DNA of 64,000 nt from an uncultured Collinsella sp. (GCA_959018755.1 CAUEMA010000003.1:62001-126000), one strand, 5' to 3'. Positions 50,349 through 61,252 are shown, counted from the stretch's first letter. A program made the numbers and translations. The notes: generated by a model not told the origin, from the letters alone.

Positions 50349-51725
50349 GTGGAAACCAAACAATACCCCGACATGGAGTGCGACGTCGTCATTGCCGGCT
50401 GCGGCGTGGCGGGCCTGTACGCGGCCCTCAATCTGCCGACGAGCACGCGCGTGATCATGCTCTCCAAGGGCACTGTCGACGAGTGCGATTCGATGCTCGC
50501 GCAGGGCGGCATTTGCGTGCTTCCCGAGGGCTCGGACTACGATGCCTTCTTTGAGGACACCATGCACGCCGGTCACTACGAGAACCGCCGCGAGAGCGTC
50601 GACATCATGATCCGCTCGAGCCGTTCGGTCATCAACGACCTGCTAGCGATGGGCGTGGATTTCGAGCGCAAGGCCGACGGCAGCCTCGACTTTACCCGCG
50701 AGGGCGCGCACAGCCGCCCGCGCATTGCCTTCCATGCCGATATTACGGGTAAGGAGATAACGACCAAGCTGCTCCAGGCCGTTCGCAAGCTGGATAACGT
50801 GCAGATTCTTGAGCACGTGGCCATGACCGATATCCTGACGGGCGAGCGCGATGGGGCCACGGTGTGCACCGGCGTCGTCGCCGTTCCCGTGGACGAGGGC
50901 GATTCGGTCCGCCCCGCCGACGAGCTGGCACATGCCGCCGAGGGCGTGCATACCGGCGAGCCGTTTAAGATCCATGCCCGCCATACGCTGTGGGCGACGG
51001 GCGGTATCGGCGGCGTGTACGACCATTCGACTAACTACCCGCAGCTTACGGGCGATGCCTGCTACATTGCTCAGGAGCATGGCATTAAGATGGAGCACCT
51101 GGACTACGTGCAGATTCACCCCACGGGGCTGTTCTCGCCGCAGCCGGGCCGCACCTTCCTGATCAGCGAGAGCTGCCGCGGCGAGGGCGCGATTCTGCTC
51201 AACGCCGCTGGCGAGCGCTTTACCGACGAGCTGCAGCCGCGTGACGTGGTCGCCGCCGCCATTCGCGAGCAGATGAAGCAGGACGGCACCGAGCACGAGT
51301 GGCTGAGCTTTGCCCCCGTCGAGCGCGACGTGGTGACCGGGCACTTTACCAACATCCGCGCGCGCTGCCTGGAGGACGGCCGCGACATCTTGGACGAGCC
51401 CATCCCCGTTACGCCCACGCAGCACTACTTTATGGGCGGCGTGTGGGTCGACAAGGACGGCCGTACCTCGATGCCCGAGCTCTACGCCGCGGGCGAGACG
51501 GCTTGCAACGGCGTTCACGGCAAGAATCGCCTCGCATCGAACAGCCTGCTCGAGTCCCTAGTCTGGGGTCGCCGCGCCGCTTGGCGTATGCGCACCGGCG
51601 AGTCGCTGGCCGTGGAGCAGGCGGGCGATCCCGCGCTCGATGGCCGTCATCGCGCCCTGAGCGCCGATACCCTGGCAATCGATGATTTGGCCTGTGCCGC
51701 CGGCACGCAGGCCGTGGAGGAGTAG
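50349..51725 (+). CDS. nadB: L-aspartate oxidase
   Basis: 458 residues from GTG 50349, with GGGAGAGG upstream. NadB oxidises aspartate to iminoaspartate for NadA. FAD site VVIAGCGVAGLYAAL, the SKGTVDECDSMLAQGGICV stretch, the EGAHSR(P) segment, HPTGLF and GETACNGVHGKNRLASNSLLE are all present. Compared with E. coli NadB (~540 residues) the C-terminal helical domain is largely missing: the protein stops ~50 residues after NSLLE. A longer upstream frame runs antisense-free through nadA and was rejected. Confidence 0.93.
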   Translation: METKQYPDMECDVVIAGCGVAGLYAALNLPTSTRVIMLSKGTVDECDSMLAQGGICVLPEGSDYDAFFEDTMHAGHYENRRESVDIMIRSSRSVINDLLAMGVDFERKADGSLDFTREGAHSRPRIAFHADITGKEITTKLLQAVRKLDNVQILEHVAMTDILTGERDGATVCTGVVAVPVDEGDSVRPADELAHAAEGVHTGEPFKIHARHTLWATGGIGGVYDHSTNYPQLTGDACYIAQEHGIKMEHLDYVQIHPTGLFSPQPGRTFLISESCRGEGAILLNAAGERFTDELQPRDVVAAAIREQMKQDGTEHEWLSFAPVERDVVTGHFTNIRARCLEDGRDILDEPIPVTPTQHYFMGGVWVDKDGRTSMPELYAAGETACNGVHGKNRLASNSLLESLVWGRRAAWRMRTGESLAVEQAGDPALDGRHRALSADTLAIDDLACAAGTQAVEE

Positions 51726-51728
51726 ACC

Positions 51729-52589
51729 ATGAATCCCATTACCATGAAGCTCGTCGTCGATGATCTGATTCTGCAGGCTCTGCGCGAGGACATTACCTTT
51801 GAGGACGTGAGCACGGCGAGCGTGTGCCCCACGGCGCGCCCCGCCACGGTGGAGCTTATCGCCAAGGCCGATGGCATCATCGCGGGCCTGGATGTGTTCG
51901 CTCGCACCTTTGAGCTGCTGGATTCGCAGAGCTCGGTGCTGTTTGATGTTGCCGACGGTGACGAGGTTCACGCCGGCGACCACGTGGGACAGGTGCGTGG
52001 CGATGCGCGCGTGCTGCTTTCGGGCGAGCGCGTGGCGCTCAACTACCTGCAGCGCATGAGCGGTATCGCTACCTATACGCACCAGATGGCCGCGGCGCTC
52101 GAGGGCACCAAGACCGTGCTTGTCGACACGCGCAAGACCACGCCGGGCATGCGCGTCTTCGAGAAGGCCGCGGTCGAGATCGGCGGCGGCAGCAACCACC
52201 GTTACAACTTGTCGACGGCCGTCATGCTCAAGGACAACCACATCGATGCCGCCGGGGGCGTGACGCGTGCGATCGAGATGGCGCGCGCCCATGCATCGTT
52301 TACCGCGACGGTCGAGATCGAGTGCGAGAACCTGGACATGGTACGCGAGGCCGTGGAGGCCGGCGCCGATATCATCATGTTCGACAACATGACCCACGAC
52401 GATATGGCTGCCGCGATTGAGCTTATCGCCGGTCGCGCCAAGACCGAGTGCTCGGGCAACGTGGACGCCAGCAATATCCGCGCGCTCGCTGACCTGGGCG
52501 TTGACTTTATTAGCTCGGGGGCATTGACCCACTCTGCGCCGATTCTCGACCTCTCGCTCAAGCACCTGCGTCTGCTGGACGGTAAATAA
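51729..52589 (+). CDS. nadC: Quinolinate phosphoribosyltransferase (decarboxylating)
   Basis: 286 residues. Makes nicotinate mononucleotide from quinolinate and PRPP. Motifs: ALREDITFEDVST, LNYLQRMSGIATYT, LVDTRKTTPGMR, GGSNHRYNLSTAVMLKDNH and VDFISSGALTHSAP. It begins 3 nt after nadB; its TAA overlaps the niaR ATG by one base. Confidence 0.97.
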   Translation: MNPITMKLVVDDLILQALREDITFEDVSTASVCPTARPATVELIAKADGIIAGLDVFARTFELLDSQSSVLFDVADGDEVHAGDHVGQVRGDARVLLSGERVALNYLQRMSGIATYTHQMAAALEGTKTVLVDTRKTTPGMRVFEKAAVEIGGGSNHRYNLSTAVMLKDNHIDAAGGVTRAIEMARAHASFTATVEIECENLDMVREAVEAGADIIMFDNMTHDDMAAAIELIAGRAKTECSGNVDASNIRALADLGVDFISSGALTHSAPILDLSLKHLRLLDGK

Positions 52590-53134
52590 TGGATGCCCGC
52601 GAGCGTCGCCGTGCCATCATGGGCGTGCTCGAGGAAGCCAAGGAGCCCGTTTCGGGCAGCGCACTTGCCCGCGAGGTGGGTGTGAGCCGCCAGATTGTCG
52701 TGCAAGACATCGCTCTGCTGCGCGCCGACGGGCACGATATCGTGGCGACCAATCGCGGCTACGTGCTGCAGGAGGCCCCCAGCAGCCCGGCTGTTCCCAC
52801 GCGCTTGGTCAAGGTTCGCCACGGCGTGGAGCAGGCGGGCGATGAGCTCACGAGCATCGTCGACGCGGGCGGCGCCGTGCTCAACGTGATCGTAAACCAC
52901 CGCGTGTACGGCAAGATCACGGCCGACCTGGACATCCGCAATCGTCGCGATGTTGAGCGCTACCTGCACGATATCGAGAGCGGCAAGAGCTTCCCACTAC
53001 TAACGGTGACGAGCGGCTATCACTTCCATCGCATCGCGGCGGAAGACGAGCAAACCCTCGACGAGATCGAGGCCATGCTCAAGGAGAAAGGCTACTTGGC
53101 GGACCTGATGCCCTACGAGGACGACTTGTCCTAG
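52589..53134 (+). CDS. niaR: NAD biosynthesis repressor, HTH_11-3H family
   Basis: 181 residues. The N-terminal HTH_11 (RRRAIMGVLEEAKEPVSGSALAREVGVSRQIVVQDIALLRADGHDI in order) and the C-terminal 3H domain, with its His residues in VRHGVEQAGDEL, VNHRVYG and GYHFHRIAAED, define the NiaR/YrxA family, a nicotinate-responsive repressor. It ends the nadABC operon, suggesting autoregulation through the palindrome at 49182-49225. Confidence 0.92.
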   Translation: MDARERRRAIMGVLEEAKEPVSGSALAREVGVSRQIVVQDIALLRADGHDIVATNRGYVLQEAPSSPAVPTRLVKVRHGVEQAGDELTSIVDAGGAVLNVIVNHRVYGKITADLDIRNRRDVERYLHDIESGKSFPLLTVTSGYHFHRIAAEDEQTLDEIEAMLKEKGYLADLMPYEDDLS

Positions 53135-53151
53135 TCGACGCCGCATCTATA

Positions 53152-53218
53152 AGTTGCGGTGAAATAGTTCCTAAAATCGGCATCCAAGCCATAAAACAGG
53201 AACTATTCCACCGCAACT
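53152..53218. repeat. AGTTGCGGTGAAATAGTTCCT palindrome
   Basis: 21-bp arms (53152-53172 and 53198-53218) are inverses with one mismatch, enclosing 25 nt. No second copy is seen in the window. Confidence 0.8.
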
Positions 53219-53256
53219 GCCAAGGGTTCCGCTCCAAATTAGCTGCCCGCACATGC

Positions 53257-53296
53257 AAAAGGAGGCCTCCGCGGCGATGCGGAGGCCTCCTTTTTT
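53257..53296. terminator. Bidirectional terminator
   Basis: AAAAGGAGGCCTCCGC and GCGGAGGCCTCCTTTTTT form a 16-bp stem between niaR and the convergent ferredoxin gene. Confidence 0.9.
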
Positions 53297-53335
53297 GTGC
53301 ACGGTGTACTTTTGAGTGTGCAAGTGGGGGAGTTA

Positions 53336-53521
53336 TTACTCCTCGACGATCTCGGTGATCGCGCCAGCGGGGCAAGCGTCCTGGCAAGCGCCACAGGCGA
53401 CGCAGGAATCCTCGTCAGCGACGGTGGCGACGTCCTGGAGCTCCAGAACGCCAGCGGGGCAGGAGTCGACGCAAACGCCACAAGCGATGCACTCGTCGGC
53501 ATCAATTACGGGATGAGCCAT
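53336..53521 (-). CDS. 2[4Fe-4S] ferredoxin
   Basis: 61 residues from ATG 53521, with AGAGGAAA upstream. Two CxxCxxCxxxCP motifs (CIACGVCVDSCP and CVACGACQDACP) bind two [4Fe-4S] clusters; the size and symmetry match clostridial-type ferredoxins, low-potential electron carriers in fermentation. Monocistronic, with its own terminator. Confidence 0.95.
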   Translation of the reverse strand: MAHPVIDADECIACGVCVDSCPAGVLELQDVATVADEDSCVACGACQDACPAGAITEIVEE

Positions 53522-53929
53522 GGTAGTTTCCTCTCTGTTGACCGACGCTACAGGCGATGCGCGTCGGTTTGATTCGGGCAAAAACATACCACGGGAGCGA
53601 CCGTTTGCAATACCCTCTGACCGGCATCTTCATACCGTTCGCCGAGTATGCCACGGCTTACTAAAAAATATGCAGGTGAGGCCGTTGAGCTGCGCAAATG
53701 TTAGCTAAAGGTGACTCGTAATATTGAGCGATTGAGCGAGCTTTTGGAAAGCGTGTCCCGGAATCGACGCCCAAAACGGGTCACGCCTTCCTCGGGGTCG
53801 CCCAAGACCGCCCCAGGCACCCCCAGATCCAAACCTCAGCCATCTCTACATAGATCTCAATAGATTTGCCCAGAACTCAAACAGTGCGTCTACCTGCGCA
53901 TTTGCGAACCTAAACTCTCGGCAATAAGA
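53522..53929. other. Intergenic region upstream of dnaK
   Basis: No gene is supported here. Short frames such as 53520-53708 have no ribosome binding site and atypical composition. The right end contains the dnaK promoter. Confidence 0.5.
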
Positions 53930-53961
53930 AATCTTATATGAATTGACTTAGATTTTGTATA
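53930..53961 (+). promoter_or_regulatory. dnaK promoter with inverted repeat (candidate HspR/HAIR-like site)
   Basis: AATCTTATAT-N5-GACTTAGATT, then TGTATA at 53956 as a likely -10. The same ten-mers with the same N5 spacing precede clpB at 63080. HspR (57952) is in the dnaK operon. Confidence 0.65.
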
Positions 53962-54064
53962 TTCCGGCCCATAAGGGGATACACTACATCCTGAAAGACA
54001 AGCCGAAGCGCCGCGCGACAGACCGTCGAGGCGGCGCGAACGCAAAAGAGAGAGGTAATTTCTA

Positions 54065-55957
<1,893 letters not shown>

Positions 55958-55959
55958 TC

Positions 55960-56802
55960 ATGTCCGCCCGTAAAGCTCGCACGGAGGCGGCTGCCGCTGG
56001 CGCCGCCCCCGTTGACTCTGAGGAGAAGGACGTGAAGATTCCCGTAGAGGCCGTCGACGATACCGAGGCCAACGAGGCCGAGGCCGCCGAGGCTGCCGAG
56101 AACCAGGTAGAGGATTCCAACAAGGAGGCGACGATGACCGAGGACGAGATGGTGGAAGCCGCTATCCGCGCTGGTGAGGAAGCCGCCGACAACGACTTTA
56201 AGCTCAAGTTCGAGCAGGCCCAGAAGGAGCTTGCCGACGTGCGCAATGAGCTCGATGCTGCGGCAGAGGCTCAGAAGGCCGCCGAGGACAAGGCAAAGGA
56301 CGCCACCGAGCGCACTGCCCGTCTGCAGGCCGACTGGGAGAACTTCCGTCGCCGCACCGCCAACGAGCGCATCGCCGAGCGCGAGCGCGCGACCGAGAAG
56401 CTCGTCACTGCGCTGCTGCCGGTGGTTGACGATATCGAGCGTGCAATCGACCATGCCCGTAGCCAGGAGCTTTCCGACGATTTTAAGCAGTTCGTCGATG
56501 GCGTTGACGCGGTGCATGCCAAGCTGCTCGATGTGTTTGCGCACGAGGGCGTTGAGCCCATCGACCCCAAGGGCGAGGCGTTCGATCCGCTCGAGCACCA
56601 GGCCGTAGGGCGTGTCGAGGACGCATCGCAGTACGACGAGACCGTCAACGACGTGTACCAGAAGGGCTACCGCATGGCGGACCGCATCCTGCGCTCCGCG
56701 ATGGTGACGGTGACCTACGGTGGCGAGAAGCGCCCCGCACCGGAGCCCGAAGCGGCGCCCGAGGATGCCGCGGCCGATACGGCCGAGGGCACCGAGGAGT
56801 AA
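55960..56802 (+). CDS. grpE: Nucleotide exchange factor GrpE
   Basis: 280 residues, starting 2 nt after dnaK. A long acidic, low-complexity N terminus (1-80) precedes the coiled coil (about 80-150; KLKFEQAQKELADVRNELDAAAEAQKAAEDKA in order) and the beta domain with YDETVNDVYQKGYRMADRILRSAMVTVT. The extra Ala/Glu tails at both ends make it longer than usual. It releases ADP from DnaK. Confidence 0.96.
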   Translation: MSARKARTEAAAAGAAPVDSEEKDVKIPVEAVDDTEANEAEAAEAAENQVEDSNKEATMTEDEMVEAAIRAGEEAADNDFKLKFEQAQKELADVRNELDAAAEAQKAAEDKAKDATERTARLQADWENFRRRTANERIAERERATEKLVTALLPVVDDIERAIDHARSQELSDDFKQFVDGVDAVHAKLLDVFAHEGVEPIDPKGEAFDPLEHQAVGRVEDASQYDETVNDVYQKGYRMADRILRSAMVTVTYGGEKRPAPEPEAAPEDAAADTAEGTEE

Positions 56803-56807
56803 TTGAG

Positions 56808-56838
56808 AAGGGCCCCGGGGCAACACCCGGGGCCCTTT
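56808..56838 (+). terminator. Terminator between grpE and dnaJ
   Basis: AGGGCCCCGGG and CCCGGGGCCCT enclose a ~6-nt loop, then TTCT. It probably sets the ratio of DnaK/GrpE to DnaJ/HspR. Confidence 0.7.
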
Positions 56839-56910
56839 CTGGCCTAGTGCCATATGAAAGCATGAGCCGTCGTCAGCAGTGACGGCGGACGTAACAGGAG
56901 AGGAGCTACG

Positions 56911-57879
56911 ATGGCTGCAGGCAAAACCTTCTATGACATCCTGGGCGTATCCAAGAGCGCCTCCGACAAAGAGATCAAGAGCGCGTTTCGCAAGCTCGCG
57001 CAAAAATATCACCCCGATGCCGGCGGCGACGAGGCCAAGTTTAAGGAGATCAGCGAGGCCTATGAGACGCTTTCGGACGAGAAGAAGCGCAAAGAGTACG
57101 ACCAGATGCTCATGTTCGGCGGTATGCCGGGCGCGGGCGGCGCGTATGGCGGCGGCTACGGTGCCGGCGCGGGTGCCAGCGGCTGGGGCGACATCTTCGA
57201 CAGCATCTTTAGCGGCAACGGCGCCTGGGGCAGTGGTGATTGGGGCTCGGGCTTTGCCGGGGCTGCGGGCGCTGCCGGTGCCGGCGCGGGCCGCAACCGC
57301 GCGCGCAAGGGCGGCGACCTGTCGCTGACTGTCGACGTAACGGCCGAGGACGCGTTCCGCGGCGTGACGCACAAGGTCACCTACCGCATTCCCTCGACGG
57401 GCGAGCAGCAGACCATTACGGTCTCGGTGCCTGCGGGTGCGGTCGACGGAGGCAAGCTGCGTTACAAACGTCGCGGCGAGTACGGCGTTGCCGGAGGCGA
57501 GCGCGGCGACCTGGTCGTGACCACGCATGTGGAGGAGCACCCGCTGTTTAAGCGCAAAGGCGCCGACGTAACCATGGAGGTGCCGGTCTCGGTCTATGAG
57601 GCGGCGCTCGGCTGCACGGTGGACGTGCCCACGCCCGGCGGCGCGACGGTTCGTCTGAAGGTGCCCGCGGGTACCCAGACGGGCAAGAAGTTCCGCTTTA
57701 AGGAAATGGGCGCGCCCGACGTTAAGCATCGCGGCCGCACCGGTGCGCTGCTCGTCGAGATCAAGGTGCAGGTTCCCACGAACCTGTCCGATGACGAGCG
57801 CGATGCCATGACCAAGCTGCGCGAGGCCGACACGCGCGACTATCGCGAGAAGGTCAACCGTTACAAGGCGACGTACTAG
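56911..57879 (+). CDS. dnaJ: DnaJ-family co-chaperone, zinc-finger-less (CbpA/DnaJ2 type)
   Basis: 322 residues. J domain FYDILGVSKSASDKEIKSAFRKLAQKYHPDAGGD in order, with HPD intact; a Gly-rich stretch (about 70-130); then the two-part DnaJ C-terminal domain (SLTVDVTAEDAFRGVTHKV; LPAGTQTGKKFRFKEMG-like region). The CxxCxGxG zinc-finger repeats are absent, so it is the CbpA-like class. GGAGAGGAG precedes the ATG. It stimulates DnaK. Confidence 0.95.
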   Translation: MAAGKTFYDILGVSKSASDKEIKSAFRKLAQKYHPDAGGDEAKFKEISEAYETLSDEKKRKEYDQMLMFGGMPGAGGAYGGGYGAGAGASGWGDIFDSIFSGNGAWGSGDWGSGFAGAAGAAGAGAGRNRARKGGDLSLTVDVTAEDAFRGVTHKVTYRIPSTGEQQTITVSVPAGAVDGGKLRYKRRGEYGVAGGERGDLVVTTHVEEHPLFKRKGADVTMEVPVSVYEAALGCTVDVPTPGGATVRLKVPAGTQTGKKFRFKEMGAPDVKHRGRTGALLVEIKVQVPTNLSDDERDAMTKLREADTRDYREKVNRYKATY

Positions 57880-57951
57880 GGCGGTCGCGGCACACGCCCA
57901 CGCCCGCGGGCTTATGATGGACGATAACGAGACGGAAAGGGGTCAGGTAGT

Positions 57952-58368
57952 ATGGCCGAGGACAATAGGAACAAACCGCTGTACATGATCAGCGTGGCGG
58001 CCGAGTTGACCGGCATGCACCCGCAGACTCTGCGCGTCTACGAGTCCAAGGGCCTGGTGAACCCCCAGCGCTCGGGCGGCAACACGCGTCTGTATTCGCG
58101 TGCCGATATCGAGCGCCTGGAGCTCATCAACCAGCTCACCGACGAGGGCATCAACCTTGCCGGCGTGGTGCGCATCCTCGATATGAAGGAGCGTGCCGAG
58201 GAGCGCGAGCGCGAGAACGAAAAGCTCCGTGCCCGCGTGCGCCAGCTCGAGGACGAACTGCACGAGTACAAGATGCAGAAGAAGATTACCGCCCTGGCCC
58301 CGCGCGACGGCTCAGTCAACCCCGAGCAAGTCATGCGCAAGCTGCTAGGCGCGGGAACCGATCTTTAG
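57952..58368 (+). CDS. hspR: Heat-shock repressor HspR (MerR family)
   Basis: 138 residues. The MerR-type helix-turn-helix (LYMISVAAELTGMHPQTLRVYESKGLVNPQRSGGNTRLYSRADIERL in order) is followed by a coiled coil (EERERENEKLRARVRQLEDELHEYK). Actinobacterial HspR binds inverted repeats upstream of dnaK and clpB with DnaK as corepressor; both genes here carry such repeats. GAAAGGGG precedes the ATG. Confidence 0.94.
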   Translation: MAEDNRNKPLYMISVAAELTGMHPQTLRVYESKGLVNPQRSGGNTRLYSRADIERLELINQLTDEGINLAGVVRILDMKERAEERERENEKLRARVRQLEDELHEYKMQKKITALAPRDGSVNPEQVMRKLLGAGTDL

Positions 58369-58405
58369 TTACGGCGGCTCTACGACGCAAATCCTAACAA
58401 TATGA

Positions 58406-58465
58406 GAGTGGATAATCTCCCACTTTTGGTCCGCTTGAGGGCTAGAAACGGGGGATTATCCACTC
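58406..58465. repeat. GTGGATAATCTCCC-type palindromic repeat
   Basis: GAGTGGATAATCTCCC and GGGGATTATCCACTC arms around 29 nt; sister of 34594-34657. Confidence 0.85.
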
Positions 58466-58472
58466 CCATTTT

Positions 58473-58526
58473 TGGCTGGCGCTTGGGGACGTTCCTTTTG
58501 TGCCGGCACTTTGGGACACTCCTTGC
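58473..58526. repeat. TTGGGGACGTTCCTTTT-type repeat
   Basis: GCGCTTGGGGACGTTCCTTTTGTGCCGGC then ACTTTGGGACACTCCTTGC. The remainder to 58680 carries the hydratase leader. Confidence 0.75.
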
Positions 58527-58680
58527 ACCAAGTCTGATGTCACTACACCGGGCTCGTTCTATGCTTTACCGAGATAAAGTGAACGTGCAGATTCGTAACC
58601 CACTCGCAACCGTTCTATGGCACGATATTGAACGAATGTATGCTATGCGCCCGAGCCTTTCGGGCAGAGTGGGAGACAGT

Positions 58681-60981
58681 ATGGTTAAGCTGTACGAGGA
58701 GGGCATCTACCTGCGCGGCGGCAGCGAGGTTGTGCCTGCGGCCGAGGCTGCCGAGCGCGGTATTACGCAGACACCCGAGGATGCCAAGCGTGGCACCATC
58801 GCGTATTCGATCCTCCAGGCACACAATACGTCCGGAGACCCCGAGGCGCTCAAGATTCGCTTCGATGCCATGGCGAGCCACGACATCACCTTTGTCGGCA
58901 TCATCCAGACGGCGCGCGCCTCGGGCATGGAGCAGTTCCCGCTGCCTTACGTGCTCACCAACTGCCATAACTCGCTGTGCGCCGTGGGCGGCACCATCAA
59001 CGAGGACGACCACGTCTTTGGTCTCTCGGCTGCCAAGAAGTACGGCGGCATTTTCGTCCCGCCGCACATCGCCGTCATCCACTCCTTTATGCGTGAGAAC
59101 TTCGCCGGTTGCGGCAAGATGATCCTGGGCTCCGATTCGCACACCCGCTATGGCGCCCTGGGCACCATGGCCGTGGGCGAGGGCGGCGGCGAGCTGGCAA
59201 AGCAGCTGCTGCGCGACACCTACGATGTCGCCTATCCCGGCGTCGTCGCCATCTACCTCACGGGCGCCCCGCGTCCTGGCGTCGGCCCGCACGACGTGGC
59301 GCTCGCCATCATCAAGGCGGTCTTTGCCAAGGGCTACGTTAAGAACAAGGTCATGGAGTTTGTGGGCCCCGGCATCGCGAGCATGACGACCGACTACCGC
59401 AACGGCGTCGATGTCATGACCACCGAGACCACCTGCCTGTCGAGCATCTGGGCCACCGACGAGGACACGCGCGCGTTTTTGACCATGCACGGCCGCGGCG
59501 ACGACTACCGTGAGCTCAAGCCCGCCGATGTTGCCTACTACGACGGCTGCGTCGAGGTCGACCTGTCGAGCATCAAGCCCATGATCGCGCTGCCGTTCCA
59601 TCCTTCCAACGGCTTTGAGATCGACGAGCTCAACGAGAACCTCGAGGACATCCTGCACGAGGTGGAACTCGAGGCCGCCAAGATCGGCGAGGGCAAGACG
59701 CACTTTAGCCTGCTCGATAAGATTGTCGACGGCAAGCTGCACGTGCAGCAGGGCGTTATCGCCGGTTGCTCGGGCGGCAACTACGACTCCGTGGTCCAGG
59801 CTGCCCGCGTGCTCAAGGGCGCCAACACCGGCTGCGGCGAGTTCTCGCTGTCGGTCTATCCCACGAGCCAGCCCGTGGCACTCGAGCTTACACGCCGCGG
59901 CTACATCTACGACCTTATGGAGGCCGGCGCGATTGTGCGCACGGCGTTCTGCGGCCCGTGCTTTGGCGCCGGCGACACGCCCGCCAACAACGGCCTTTCG
60001 ATCCGCCACACCACGCGCAACTTCCCCAACCGCGAGGGTTCCAAGCCGGGCAATGGCCAGCTGAGCGCCGTGGCCCTGATGGACGCCCGCTCCATTGCGG
60101 CGACGGCTGCCAACGGCGGCGTCCTGACGCCGGCGACCGACCTGCCCGAGGAGACTTGGGACGAGGCCTGCGAGTACACCTTTGACGACGCGCCGTACAA
60201 AAAGCGCGTGTACTGGGGCTTTGGCAAGGCGGAGCCTGCCGACGAGCTGGTCGAGGGCCCCAACATCAAGCCGTGGCCCGCGATGGAGCCTCTCGGCGAC
60301 GACATCCTGCTCAAGGTGTGCTCCAAGATCATGGACCCGGTCACCACGACCGACGAGCTCATTCCCTCGGGCGAGACGAGCTCCTTCCGCTCCAACCCGC
60401 TGGGCCTGGCCGAGTTTACGCTGAGCCGCCGCGACCCGGCTTACGTCGGTCGTTCCAAGGAGGTCGACGCTGTGGAGAAGCGTCGCGTGGCCGGTGAGTC
60501 CGCGGGCAACCTGGCGGCGCTCGATGCCGAGCTCGCCGGTGTGTTTGAGGCACTGACCGGCGCGGGCGTTGCGGCCGATGCCAAGGCGACCGAGTACGGC
60601 TCCATGCTCTATGCCAAGAAGCCCGGTGACGGCTCTGCCCGCGAGCAGGCCGCGAGCTGCCAGCGCGTGATTGGCGGTCTGGCTAACATCGTCCACGAGT
60701 ACGCCACCAAGCGTTATCGCTCTAACGTGATGAACTGGGGCATGGTGCCCTTCCAGATGGAGGCCGAGCCCAACTTTGAGGTGGGCGATTACGTCTTCGT
60801 GCCGGGTATCCGCGCCGCGCTCGATGGCGATTTGAAGAACATCGCTGCCTACGTGGTGCGTGCCGACGGTGCGGTTGAGCAGATTGAGCTCTATATTGCC
60901 GATATGACGGCCGAGGAGCGCGCCATCGTCAAGGCCGGCTGCCTGATCAACTACAACAAGTTCAAGGCCGCTGCCGAGTAA
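58681..60981 (+). CDS. Aconitase-family hydratase (YbhJ-like)
   Basis: 766 residues from ATG 58681 (MVKLYEEGIYLRGGSEVV), GGGAGA upstream; sequence to 58402 in frame crosses two repeats and was rejected. Aconitase signatures: ILGSDSHTRYGALGTMAVGEGGGE, cluster Cys in IAGCSGGNYDS and CGPCFGAG, and the C-terminal swivel domain with YRSNVMNWGMVPF. The [4Fe-4S] ligands are all present, so it is probably active, but the family substrate is not established. A role in a citrate-like or methyl-branched acid pathway is possible. Not co-transcribed with other TCA genes. Confidence 0.85.
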   Translation: MVKLYEEGIYLRGGSEVVPAAEAAERGITQTPEDAKRGTIAYSILQAHNTSGDPEALKIRFDAMASHDITFVGIIQTARASGMEQFPLPYVLTNCHNSLCAVGGTINEDDHVFGLSAAKKYGGIFVPPHIAVIHSFMRENFAGCGKMILGSDSHTRYGALGTMAVGEGGGELAKQLLRDTYDVAYPGVVAIYLTGAPRPGVGPHDVALAIIKAVFAKGYVKNKVMEFVGPGIASMTTDYRNGVDVMTTETTCLSSIWATDEDTRAFLTMHGRGDDYRELKPADVAYYDGCVEVDLSSIKPMIALPFHPSNGFEIDELNENLEDILHEVELEAAKIGEGKTHFSLLDKIVDGKLHVQQGVIAGCSGGNYDSVVQAARVLKGANTGCGEFSLSVYPTSQPVALELTRRGYIYDLMEAGAIVRTAFCGPCFGAGDTPANNGLSIRHTTRNFPNREGSKPGNGQLSAVALMDARSIAATAANGGVLTPATDLPEETWDEACEYTFDDAPYKKRVYWGFGKAEPADELVEGPNIKPWPAMEPLGDDILLKVCSKIMDPVTTTDELIPSGETSSFRSNPLGLAEFTLSRRDPAYVGRSKEVDAVEKRRVAGESAGNLAALDAELAGVFEALTGAGVAADAKATEYGSMLYAKKPGDGSAREQAASCQRVIGGLANIVHEYATKRYRSNVMNWGMVPFQMEAEPNFEVGDYVFVPGIRAALDGDLKNIAAYVVRADGAVEQIELYIADMTAEERAIVKAGCLINYNKFKAAAE

Positions 60982-60998
60982 CGCACTTAATTGTCCGT

Positions 60999-61067
60999 CC
61001 GGGGCTTACCCTTTCCCGCCCGCTCACGCGCTTCGCGAGGGTCGCGTTCGGAAAGGGTAATCCCCGG
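60999..61067. terminator. Long hairpin after the hydratase gene
   Basis: CCGGGGCTTACCCTTTCC pairs with GGAAAGGGTAATCCCCGG (one mismatch), enclosing a GC-rich inner hairpin. A second terminator-like hairpin CCGCCTC...GGGGCGG with a T-tract is at 61126-61158. Confidence 0.7.
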
Positions 61068-61165
61068 GCTACATTTCTGCGTTCTCGTTGGGTCTTGAGG
61101 GACGCTAATAAATAGACTTGCTTGATACCGCCTCTGTTAATGGGGCGGCTTCTTTTTGTCGAAAA

Positions 61166-61198
61166 CCGCCACAAAGGGGACAGGCACCTTTGTGGTGG
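61166..61198. repeat. CCGCCACAAAGGGGACAGG-type palindromic repeat
   Basis: CCGCCACAAAG(GGG) and CTTTGTGGTGG arms; preceded by GTCGAAAA, as is the copy at 62033. Confidence 0.85.
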
Positions 61199-61252
61199 TG
61201 GGGACGAGCTCGATGTTGTTGTGATCGTTGAGCGGCATGTTAATGGGCGGCT

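Noticed and set aside
53520..53708. Short frame in the gap before dnaK
   Set aside because: Poor composition, no ribosome binding site and no similarity that I recognise.
58402..58680. Upstream extension of the hydratase gene
   Set aside because: It runs across two palindromic repeat families; ATG 58681 has GGGAGA and the conserved family start.
58615..60696. 693-codon open frame on the minus strand
   Set aside because: Mirror of the hydratase gene, rich in Ala/Gly/Val/His with no recognisable domain. The frames at 54062-55612, 55927-57729 and 3539-5113 are the same kind of shadow.
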